From assembly GCF_001625305.1 (NCBI RefSeq), contig NW_017804165.1, positions 2,209,759-2,273,758 on the forward strand: 64,000 bases of DNA, in the 5' to 3' direction. The first letter of the stretch is position 1. Each line of letters starts with the position of its first letter. Positions 25,301-37,300 of the stretch are shown here, piece after piece. This DNA comes from Branchiostoma belcheri (lineage: Eukaryota; Chordata; Leptocardii; Amphioxiformes; Branchiostomatidae). Made by a program: the position numbers and the translations under genes. The notes under the pieces were generated by a model. It worked only from the letters and a program-made list of their open reading frames with translations. It was not told the DNA's origin and made no database searches.

Positions 25301-28300
25301 CAAAGCTGTTACAGTAACAAATTTGCAAAGTAGCACAAAGCAAGCAAACCTCAAATGAACATACTCACTTTTTGATGTGAAGAAGAGAATAAAACTGAAC
25401 TTAAAGATGAAAAGTTATTAACTAAGTCAGGAACAAGGATACAATTTTCCAATAGTAAATTCTTTGAGAAAGGGTATCACAGATTGTTATGATGTCAAGC
25501 TCTTTCTACCTCAGGTATCAAATATACTAGATGAATGGGGACAGTCCTATGTTCTGACACCTGTGTTCCAAGATCCTTACCACTAGGTTCTGACATAGGA
25601 TTAGGGTTGTCAGAACATACATCCAGGTTGGGCTGTTGGAACATAGGGGTGGATCCAGATGAATTATGTACACTAAATACTCAACCCCTGTAAAGAGGAT
25701 GAGTAATGATGATTATAATCTACCTCAGATATTGAAGACAAATTTCCTTATGAGATCTAGAGCAGATTTAAAAAACAGTATGCGGATTCCTTAGGATACA
25801 TTGCTAAACAGAGGTTCTCCTAGTCGGTAGACTTTGAAGTAACCAGCTTGAACATCAAGGGCACATTCCAACCTTCAAAAAGTATAACACCACTTAATTG
25901 CATGGATGAGTTACAAACAACTTAATAAAAATCTAAACCATTAAAAATTGGCCATAGAGGAGGTAATAGGATGCTTAGGATTTTGCGAAACTGACATAAG
26001 CAGGATTTCAGTAAGAACATTAGCCAATTAGCCAATACCATCTTAAGCAAGTCCATCTTTGAAAATAGTTGTTTTTGATATATATATATATTGCAAGACT
26101 TGTGCGTGCAAATAAATGCTATTGCGCATGGCATATTGTGGGTCATCTGTATAACTGTATAACTTACCTTTTTCTACTTCACACAAAATGTATCAGATAG
26201 GGACTTCAGATTGAATGATGTCTGCTTTGAAGATAGGCACTAAAAAGAAATAAAAGGAGACTGTCTTACCTGAAAGTGTGTTCTTGGGGGCAGGAAATGT
26301 TGCAAGACCACACCCACATCCCTCCCTGTCGCACTGCCAGAGCACAGGTTAGAACAAACTGTGAACACCTGGGCAGAAAGTTTTGCCTCCCATCACAGCC
26401 GTTTGTCAGAATGTGAAGGCCAAGTTCATGAGTTTGTCCTGAACGTCCAAACAAGACCCTTGATTTGGGCAGTTCTCCTGTATGGCCTGCTGCCAACCAA
26501 TGAGAACAGGTTTTAAGTCCTCTTTGGAGATTGAAAGGTGTAAACATATATGGAAGTGTGTGTCATGTGTTCTGTAGTACTTACACTGAGGACCACTACT
26601 TATTATTTGTAACAGTCAGGGGGACACAAGAGGCTTGTTTACTGAGATGTTTGTAGTTACAGTCAGCCTACGTCAAACAGCTTGGTCGGTACAATAGATT
26701 TGCTTTGATGCTTACTGAAGGGCCAATATGACCTTAAAGGATTTAGGTTTGATTTTGACTCTTGATGCTTCACACACTCACCATGTCATGCATTACTGAA
26801 CTTGTCCTTAGGTAGGCAACATGAAGAGATCAGACTAGCTTTTCAGGAGAGCTGATGCAGAAGTGAACAATGTTCTTCAAACTGCAAATAAATCAATCTG
26901 TCACCATCTATTCATTGGCTGCTCTTGATATGAAGTGTTGGAAGTCTCAGGTTTCATCAGACGCCATCTAGATCTAATGTCCTTCACCTTAGTAAGTCCA
27001 GGGTTAAGGTTGTCAAACTTCAGTAACACGGTCACAACACACACCTATTTACTTTGATTTTTTTAAATACATGAGTGAGAATCATATGAATTATTACATG
27101 TAGATTTAGGCAACCTTTTAGAAAGATTTTTAATTGCAGTACAGAAGTACACATTGAAATGTTTTGGACAAACAATTCTATAGCCCACTGCATAGATATA
27201 GCTAAAACACTACTAGCATTAAGAAAGATAGACATGCAATCATGTACTTATCAAACTATTGAAAGGTTATTACACAACTTGTACAATTTACAATCCAATC
27301 TTTTTAAGTTTTCTGATTTAGTACTTATACCATGTAGTGTATGATATCTTGTAAAAAATAGTTTTCTCTTGAAATCATAATCTTGTTTTTGCAGGTGCCA
27401 TTGCTATTCCATGACAAGATTTCTGATGTAGAAAATGGTTTGGGATTCCCATTACTAAAACATGTGATACCCTTTGTGTGTTCCTGCAGAGGGTCGTTTC
27501 CGAGTCTGGGTCCACACCGGAGACTATCCCAACTCTGGTACTGATGCTCACGTCACCCTGACAGTCTACGGGGACAGGGGCAACTCCGGACCGCTCTCAC
27601 TGGGAGGAGGGGATGGCATGCTGTTTGAAAGGGGGAATGAGGATGAGTTCACTGTAAGTGCCTTCATCATAATGCAGCTGTGTGATTTGTGTAAAGTTTT
27701 TACACGACAATACTTTTAAAATCATAGGTAACACTGTAAGTACACTGCTGGTTTTACTGACATTGGAAACTCATCAGTTTTTGTTTCTGTTTTGTACCTG
27801 CAGTTGTCTGCAGGCAATGTTGGGGAAGTCTACAAAGTTAGAATAGGGCACGATGACAGTGGAGCCTCCCCTGCATGGTACTGTAGAGAGGTAAGTGTTG
27901 CCAGTATCTTTATACTGTTAGTACCAGTCTATACTCTGTCATACTTCTTATTGACATTAACTGTTACAGTAGTAACCATTTCTTTTGCTAAGCCATGGTT
28001 TTTAATATCATACTTGAACTTTATGCACTCAGAAAAGTCATGTAAAGAAGTTTTGATAGGGTTGCCCCATATCTTTAGCCATTCACATTACCGGTATACT
28101 CAGTCCGTGCTGATGCTGTTGTGTCTGCTGTACAGATCCACATGGAGGATGTAAACACCAAGGAGCAGTTCCAGTTCCCGGTGGAGCGGTGGATGGCTCG
28201 GGATGAGGATGATGGGGAGGTGTGCCGGGAGCTGCCGGTCTACAGGGACGGCGAGCCTCTACTCCCCAGTAAGTCCACAACTCAGCTGTCTGTTAGACAT

Positions 28301-31300
28301 AATCTGGTTCTATGTGCCACAGCTCTCTGACAATGTAGGTTTAAATTTAGCGGGACTATAGTTTCGAAGAGATGTGGTCAGGTCCAGGACTAGTCCGGGA
28401 CCAGAGGACCTGCTGGGCCACTTATGTCCCCGACTCCCAGGACCACCTCAGACCGATTTGTGTCAGACAGGACTAGTCCCAACCTCTGGGACCTGCTGGG
28501 ACCATCTCAGACTAGTCCGGACTAGTTCACCACTAGGCTAAGCACTTTTTTACAGAGGCAAACATGCATTTCCTCATTAATACTGATGTATATCAAAGGA
28601 TGATCATGCTCTTTGATCAATACACAATCATTAAGATAACAAAAGTTCTGTAAATTGGTAGTATTAGGCATCAACATCTGTTGTTGTGAGCCAAATGGTC
28701 AGACTTTGGAAATGACAAACTCATTGACAATGCTTTTACAGTCTTGAAGTACCAGTGTGCGGTCTACACTGGTGATGTGTGGAATGCTGGGACAGACGCC
28801 AATGTGTACATCACAGTCTATGGTGAGAGAGGAGACACTGGCCCCAGACTGCTGCACAAAGGGAAGAAGGCTATTCTCTTTGAGAAAGGACAGGTGGGAT
28901 TATGTGACATGTTATTAAGAACCCTCCCCCCCTCCCCCGGTATCTGGTAATATTCCACTGCTATGAATATGCTGCTTTTGAAGAGAATGAATAAGATGGC
29001 CTCAACTTATGAGTATTACTTTCATGTGATTGTTAACAGTTGTTTGAATCATGAATTAATGATGTTTTATTATCCTGACTATGTCAATGCTCTAGAAATA
29101 TAATTAATTGGGGTGTGGTATTGAAATCATGTTATTCTAAACTTGAAGTTCATGCCTCACTGACTTCTTTGAAAAGCCTTTCATATTAGATCCTGGAGAT
29201 CCTTATTCTTAGGACGTCATTTACTCCAGCCATTTGGTGTTGTCGTGTTAGCTGTCCTTGAAACTTTATCCATTGAACTAGAGAAGAACACAAATTAGAT
29301 TATTAATAAAGAATGGAAAAGAGCAGCTGGGAAGTAAGTGACATGTGACTACAGAGGTCTTTGTGACCAAATTGTGTGATTTTCACCATGTTTTATCATA
29401 TTATATGATGTCTGTTACGTAACACAGTATTATTTCCCTGTTGTCCCAGGTGGATGTGTTCTATGTGGAAGCAGTTCACCTGGGGAACATCAAGAAGGTC
29501 ATCATCGGCCATGATGGAACAGGATTAGGTAAATATGTCAGCTGTATCAAAAACAACATTGTCTTAACTTCCATCAGATCCTTATATGTTATGGATATGA
29601 GAAAGACAGTATAAATTGAGACTGAACTTACATCATGTTGCACAAACCTAATATATAAGATGCCATCTATTATTTCTGGTGCTCTGAGTTCATTTTTTGT
29701 AGTGATTTTTTAAATTTATTTTTGCTGAAAAGAATAGTCTAAGCAAGGAGGTTAAACCTCCTTGGTCTAAGATTGCATAATCCATTTTGTATGCAATGTC
29801 TCCATGTTTAATGCCCCCCCCCCTCCTCAGGTGCAGGCTGGTTCCTGGACAAAGTAGTGATGAAGGAGTCCAAGGGAGCATCACGAGAATTTGTTTTCCC
29901 TTGTGAAAGGTAAAACTGTTATACCACTCTATCTAAGGATCAAACAGTTCTATCACACATACTTTTTAAAGCTCATTTCTAGCATTGCATGGGCATACAT
30001 GTAAAGATGCCTTTTTAGCTGCACTGAATGTGACTAGGATGAGTGTTAAGAACTTGCTAGTTATGTGGAACTGTGCTTTCCTGTTTGATCAGTTCAGAGG
30101 AGTACTTCTGTGAGTATCATAACAATCCCAGCCACTCACACTCCCTAAACCGTTTTGTGACCAACAGGTGGCTAGATGAAGGAGAGGATGATGGGAAGAT
30201 TGTGCGAGAACTCATGGTAGAGGACCAGCCAATGACGCGTGAGTATCTAACCTATCCCATGGTCCCACAGAGGCAGTTCAATGTTCAAATAACTTGAAGT
30301 AATTTCATTCATTTTGTGTGTGACACATTTGCATGAAATTAGTTTAAGTTATCTGTGTATTGAATTGTAGTTACAGTGTAAGAGTGTCTGAGAAAAGTGC
30401 CACATTAGCTCACACCTTCAACCCATGCACTCTAACTCTGTACAACAAGTAGGAAGATAACTTGTTCTAGTAGGCCATTTTTTACCTCATGATGTTGCCA
30501 TGTTCAATGAAACTCACTGCCACAGAAATTTGCAGTCCAATATGTCATACGGAAATTAGAACAATGTCAGGGCATCCTTCCCATAATATGTCAGAGTCGT
30601 TTGAAGCAATTATGCGTAATGTGTGTTATACAATTATGCGTATAGACAGACAGACTACATGTCTGCACAGATGTACGTGAGTTGCATTTAGCTTCCATTC
30701 TGACCTTTAGTAACCTGAGCTTTATGCCAGAAAGAGACGCCATCTCCAGTATAGATTAAGCCCAACCAAATCCTGACTTAGCCTTTCAGGGTTAAAGTTA
30801 GAATAAATTCACTTCCTGCTAAAGAGTGAATATCCCAGCTATTTTTTGCCAAAGTCATTTTCATTATTTACCACATTGGCTTTATCTCCTTGCCAAAGCA
30901 AAATATCCCAGTGCTTAGACAAAAGGTTATTCAGGATAAGGGCAGAAAAAACACAGGGTTGAGAGGTGAGCTTCTATGGCTGCATGGCTAATGTTAGATA
31001 AGCAGGCTTGTACATTGTGTTGCTGTGGTTTTTTGTTGACAGAGTTTGTGCGGTACGGTGCAGTAAGGGCCATCCTGCTTAAGCAGTCAAAACACAAACA
31101 ACGTGAGGTTCTTGGAGAAAAAAAAATAGTAGACAAGTTGCACGAATGCTTGGTTTTGTGTAGAATTAGAATGATGAAGCCTTCTCTAGATAGTTATGAG
31201 TGTTGCATCATGTGCTGCTGTGCTGAAAGTAGAGGTAGTCTTGGTAACAAAGGTGGAGGCTGGGATCAAGGTTCATACATTTCGGTGTGTAGATCAGGGT

Positions 31301-34300
31301 ATGTACACAACCCAAAATCTCAGAAGAACTGGTTTGAAGAATTGATTTCACATGCTTCAAAATTTCTGAAAATGTTGTTCTACATGTATTTGACAGTTGG
31401 AACTTCATTGGCAAAGTCCTGAAATTCTAGGCAGTAGAGAGCATTCAGCATCATTTCTCAAAGTTTGGAATTGATTATTACAATTTTTTCACATTGTACA
31501 GACCCTGGTACATGTAGATGTGTGATTGCATATCTCTCAAGTAGATTTAGTGTAGTATTGATTTCTTAGTTTAGACTTAATATACTTCTGGGAGAGTTAA
31601 AGAAATCTTTTATGTGGTAGAGAACTGGTAAGAGTGGTAGTTGCAGTAGAGAATGTTTTTCTTCCAAAAGAGCTGTCCTTGGTGCTGAAAGTTATGTGCT
31701 TTGTTTCATTAGTTTTTTTTACCTTAATTACAGTGTTTCATGGTGAGGCCAATAGCTTTTAGATTATTCCTAATGTCCACAAGATGATTTGTGCCATACA
31801 TTAATTTATGTGCCCACAAAGATGATTATGAAGTTAATGTTATCATGGACAAACAAAAGACATATGGAGGTGCTTCATTCTCCATAGTTGCTCTAACTAT
31901 GATTATGACATACTTTACCTTCTCTTCCTATTCAGGCAACGTCAAGGAGAAAGAGATGGTAAGCTATACATGTAAACGTTTGCTTGCAAAGATTCTTTTA
32001 GCAAACATCTCAAACATGTGTTTCTGGTCATGACTAAAAATCAAATTCAACAGCTTTGTCCAAGTTCTCTCAGATATCTGCTTTTCATGATGATCAAAAA
32101 CTTCACAGCCAACAGCTTTGTCAAAGTTGTCTCAAACATGTGTTTTTCTCACCATGACTACCACACATCATAGTGTTATGCACCTGTTTCTGATCATGAC
32201 AAGCAGTGCTTAGTTGGTGCTACTGATACACACAGCTCAAAACTTCAGTTAGAATTTGCTTCTCAAATCATCACAAATTTACAATGGTACAGTAATGAAT
32301 CATGATGAACTTTAACACCCTTCTTACTGATTATCAGTGGGAGCTGGAGAAGTGGAAGTTCCAGAAGGGGAATCACATTGTGCTGTTCTGTAAGGCAACC
32401 AATAAGGCTGTACGCATCAAGACTGATGCATCTGTAGATGCCTATGGAGACCCCAGGGATAACTATGGTAAGACTTAATGGTCTTGAGGGATACTTTTTT
32501 AATAACTTGAATACTTTGTGAGCATTTTATGTTGGCGAATCTGGTGCTCTTTTGCCGTGTTGCAGTTTATAAGGGATAATATGAAGATGGATACACATAG
32601 CTGGTGTGGAAAATGTGCTTCCCTAAGATAAAACCTTGCCAAATCTACACATTTCACAGTATGTCATACCAATTGAACAATTTTGTTTCTAACTTAATGC
32701 GCAGGAACATTACTGTTAACAGTAACAACATTTTAAAGGTCATCATTTGTCATATCTCCCATTTATTGAAATGGAGGAACATGAAGCCAGATGAACCACA
32801 CATTATCACATGTCCTGTATGTTGTATCCAGGTGTGTTTGAGGTTGTGAAGAGAAAGAACAATGTCCGTGTCTTCAGCAGTTTGCCCAACCCAGCGTACC
32901 ACCTCGCCGTGGACCAGAACAGAGTGCTGGGACAGGTAGGGGACACTCAATCTTTGTCTCTGTGCTCTGATGTAGTTTTTCTCATCACAGAATGGACAGT
33001 TGTGGCACATACAATGTAGCTGCATTAAGTCATGATGATTTGATTTTTTTATATGATTTAGAGTTAAAGGGTTTTCTATACATACAGGTAGCTCTTAGTA
33101 ATGTTGTTTCATTTTGGACCTACTATATTACTTTATATGCCAGTCATACATTTTTCTTCTTTAAATTGAAGAATTCACTCCTTTTGTTTGTATAAACCAA
33201 AGCTGCTCTTTGGTGTTCTTACTACAAAAATTAATTTTTTTTTGTCAGCAGCCCATTTTGACTGCTACTTGAAAAGTACTGCATGGGGATTTGAAGCTGA
33301 GATATATCTCTGCATGCAAGAGTCACAGTTTTAGTTCAGAACCTTAGACAGACTTTCCTCTGTTGCACTCTTGACTAATATTTTTTTCTTTTCTCACTCC
33401 TTATCCTTCACTTCCAAGCTGCTTGAGGACAATCCCTTCGATCCAAATGAAGTCTCCAGCTCTGACTTTGATCACGAATCTCTCATGTCTAAATCTGCTG
33501 CCACCTCTCCTGACCCATCTTTCGGTGATTCTTTCATGGTTGAATGTCCTGATGATGATCAGGAGACCCCTACACCTGAAGACACTCCCATCATGATGGA
33601 CCATAAGGGTCAGCTGCTTGCTGGAGATTTAAAACCTCCTCAACTTTTACGACGAGCAAAATCCCCCGTTCCTCCGGGTGACAGATCATTGCGTCCTGAG
33701 TCACCCATGCCACCCGTCCTGTCCCCTCCACCTCTCATTAAATCAGTCCCATTTCCAGTCCCAAAACCACCCCCTAAGCGGACTAGCACAGGAGGGAAGA
33801 GCCTTAGACGGTTACAACGGTTTTCTCTGCCAAAACATGAGTCAGCCACCCAGTTACAGGTCCTGTCCTGCCAGGCTAAATCAGACGGGGGAAATCTTCC
33901 CAAGGCTCAAAAGCTGAAAACAAGAAGGTGGCAGAATACAGACTCTCACGTGAAGAGCAAGAGGTTTTCAAAGCAGGAGAGTTGGTCAACCAAGTCCACC
34001 TCGACTGAGCCTAAGTCTTCTGACTCTGATCTCACTTCCTTCTTGCCTATGCTTCCGGTATGTTAAAACTAATCAGGGATTTTGTTTAATTACTTCAGTG
34101 TTGTTTGTTTACTCAAAGCACGTGTGCCCCAAAACTTGTGAGTGAGAAGGACCAGCACAAATGAGACCCAAAGTTAAATCATTTTCAGGTTATATATATT
34201 AAAATCTGACCTCAAGGGATGGATAAAAATCAGTCTTTTTTTACCTTACCCAGGTTGAAACAGTCCTTGCACTCTCAAGTACTCTTATCTGTCCTTAGTG

Positions 34301-37300
34301 CTATCAGGTGTAAGTCTGTCTTGGTGTGACTTATCTGTTACCCAAATAGTGTGAGCATGACAACACTCAGTGACTCATGTTAGAGATGTTATACCAGTAC
34401 TTGTGCCATGAATATTCCTGTATATGCATGTTGTCAAACTGTATGTATAGGTGTCAAAGTGATGTTCTAGCTGAGTGTGTCCTTTTTCTCGATGTTCTTC
34501 TTAATCTTATTGACAAGAACATCTTTGAATATCTAGTCTTGATTTGTTATCAAACTATAAAACTTGAGATATTAACATGCATGGGTTTGCTTTTCAGCTG
34601 ACATATCTTTCATGTTACTCTTGTACTAGGGCAAGGGAGGAGCGTTCTGTGAGTTCCAGGTCAAAGTTCAAGTGGACCGTTGCATCATGCTGGAGTCTGT
34701 GAAGTACCCGAGCCAGCACATGACCTTCATGCCCAACGGGAAAGCTGCTGACACACGGGGCACCAACACTGGCCCTGGACGCCAGTTCTCTGTCTACGTC
34801 AAGGTATGGACTATATCCATGTTGTATAATTCATTCATCCATTATAATTGTGCAGTTTCTTTGTTTTAATAGCCTGTGCGGTCCTTACTTACTTGAGCGG
34901 GAGAGATACAATGTACAATCCCTGTTTATCCAGTTTATCGTCTGTTGTTCCCTGTAACCGTGAGTTAGACATGCCTGCACTCTGATGCTGGGGCTTGATG
35001 GTCGCACGCCATTTGCCTCTGTCCTGTGGTTCTTGGGCGCAGCAGTTAAGATCAAAATCTGGTAATAAGTTGTGTTTTGTTTGTCTTGCAAGGAAAGATT
35101 TTGACCCTGCAGTTTTAACTGTTGTCTCCAGGGGGTGTTCCGAGATGATGGTATCATCCGGCTGAACAGCAGTAACAGCCAGTGCTTCGCCATCACGGAG
35201 GACGGACAGTGTACGGGCGTCGCCAAGCGCAACCAGGAGGCCAACTTCCGTGTCATCAAGGTCCAGGACGGATGTGTCCGCATGTTTGAGAGCCTGGAAT
35301 TCCCCAACCGCTACCTGCGCATCAAAGACGGGCAGTGTGATGGCTTTGTGAGTTTTATCTTTTTTTTTTGTTCCATATTTTTATAAAAAAAAATCAACTA
35401 ACAAACACCATGTTCCCAAGATGTTTCTGCATGTGAATAGATTTACCTAAAAACTGTGCAAATTACAACTTAAAGTTTGTAAATGTTGAGTCAATAGAAA
35501 GATCAACAATGAATTAATTGTACTTCATATGGACCATTAGACCATTCTAAAATCACTGCTCACTGATGATATATCATCATCAATTATAGTAAAAGATGAA
35601 CTTACCGTGTGCATATATGCTCTCTGTCAAGTAAGGTTTGTTCAAAGGAAATCTTTCTATGAATGTGCTTTTCTCTTGATATGTAACAGCTACATGTATC
35701 ATGATCAAACATTTTGCACATCTGTAGGGTATTGGTGACAGATACTGTCAATTCCAAGTCACGAAGCACCATTCAGAAGGCTACGTGACGCTGGAGTCTA
35801 TGAAGAGTCGGGGTGTGTATGTGGGGATCCAGGCAGACGGCAAGGCTAGGCCGTGTGTAGACACAGGGGAACCCAACATCAGGTTCTACCCAGAAGTCAT
35901 TAAATGTAAGTTATGTCATACAATATTATTATCCTTACTTGTCCTTGTAGTCAAATGCAGTTTTCAATTGAAAATTGACTGTAGTTACTACAACTGTACT
36001 ACTGTAACAGTCAGAGACTGATGGCAATTTTGTTTTCAACTAGAAAAGGGAGCTTTCATTCAAAGAAAGTGTTATTTGCCAGTGTTAAAAATATGCCTGA
36101 TTGATATTTTGTTTTTCATACAAACTAGACCACATGTGGTTATCCGTAGTTAGTTTTTTATGCAATATTGTTAACATTATGTATTTCTCCAGTTGGAAAG
36201 AAGAAGGAGCGCAGCCCCAGCACCCCAGAGTCGTCTGTGGTCTCCCCTGTGAAGGACCTGACCCCTCCCCAGTCTCCTGTCAAGAGGATGCGCACCCCTC
36301 GCAACTCCCCCTCCCCCTCCCCTCCCGTCACCCCAGATGAGACCCCCAGGGAGAGGACTCCAGACGAGGACAGTGTGGAAGGTTAGCAGCTTTTTGTTGA
36401 GTACAAATTGAGTGTAAAAACATAAAGTATTAATGGTGACAATTGTATGAATCAAGTGAGAAGGTTGTTAACAACCAGGGAAAAAAAGTGACTTAAAATT
36501 GCAAAATACTAAGTACATGTTCCTGGCAACTCTGACCATTCTAGAATCTTTGTAGCTCCGCAGGCATACATTTGTACTAATTTGCTCTTTGTGTTACATA
36601 CTTGACAATGTACATATATGTGAAGCTTTGATGAAATTCTTACACAAGACAATAAGTACAGACTGAGCTAACAAGGTCCTGTTGCCATGGCAGCGGGTGA
36701 TTGGCGGGTGTGGGTGATCACCGGGAAGGAGTCGACAGATGCGCAGGTGACCCTGGAGGTGTTTGGTGACCAGGGTGGGTCCGGACCCATCGTGCTGGGC
36801 CGGGGAGGCCAGTCTGGCATGTTTGAGGCGCTACATGAGGACACCTTCCAGGTAGGGACTCGAGTGGCAGCCTAGTGGGTAAATTGAGGTGCTTGCTTTG
36901 TGTTGGGTAGGTCAGAGTTTTGATCCCCCTAGAACATAGGAAAGACTTTATAATTTGCACAAGTGAAAAAGTGCTATCAGTGGATTAGCCCTGTGTGGCC
37001 CAAGGGCTAATGAAAATGCAGATACATGTAGGCAATGCCATATACACTATTATTGTTCAAGAAGGACTTTACTGTAAAAAAAATTAATGCTGGAGTTGGT
37101 CCCCTGGAAGATCACTAGGAGTTATCATTGCCGGTACTTTTAACTCTCATCAATTTGATATAGTCAAGGCACAACATTTGTAAGTGTTCATTAATTTCAG
37201 TTCTGAGTTGAATTTGATCATGCATGCCACAGTTAATTTCTGTTTCCTCCTTAGCCCCTCCTTATTTCTTATTATAATAAGTGCTTTGATTTGGCAATCT

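Larger units (their letters stand above)
23490..27489 (+). other. Non-coding region with small repeats before the PLAT exons
   Basis: No supported exon. It contains a 63-bp tandem duplication, a GACTG-rich tract, a short inverted-repeat element and a composite palindrome around 25.54-25.66 kb, plus a (TA)n microsatellite at 26079-26090. Part of it may be 3' UTR of the exon ending at 23489. Confidence 0.6.

Noticed and set aside
31043-31422. Open frame after an acceptor (ttttttgttgacag) in the intron following PLAT 2, phase-compatible, ending in a stop ([16 protein letters not shown]...)
   Set aside because: About 380 nt open in one frame is possible by chance; composition is Cys/Met-rich without domain pattern, and no poly(A) signal was noticed. 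Kept out of the gene model; only transcripts could rescue it.
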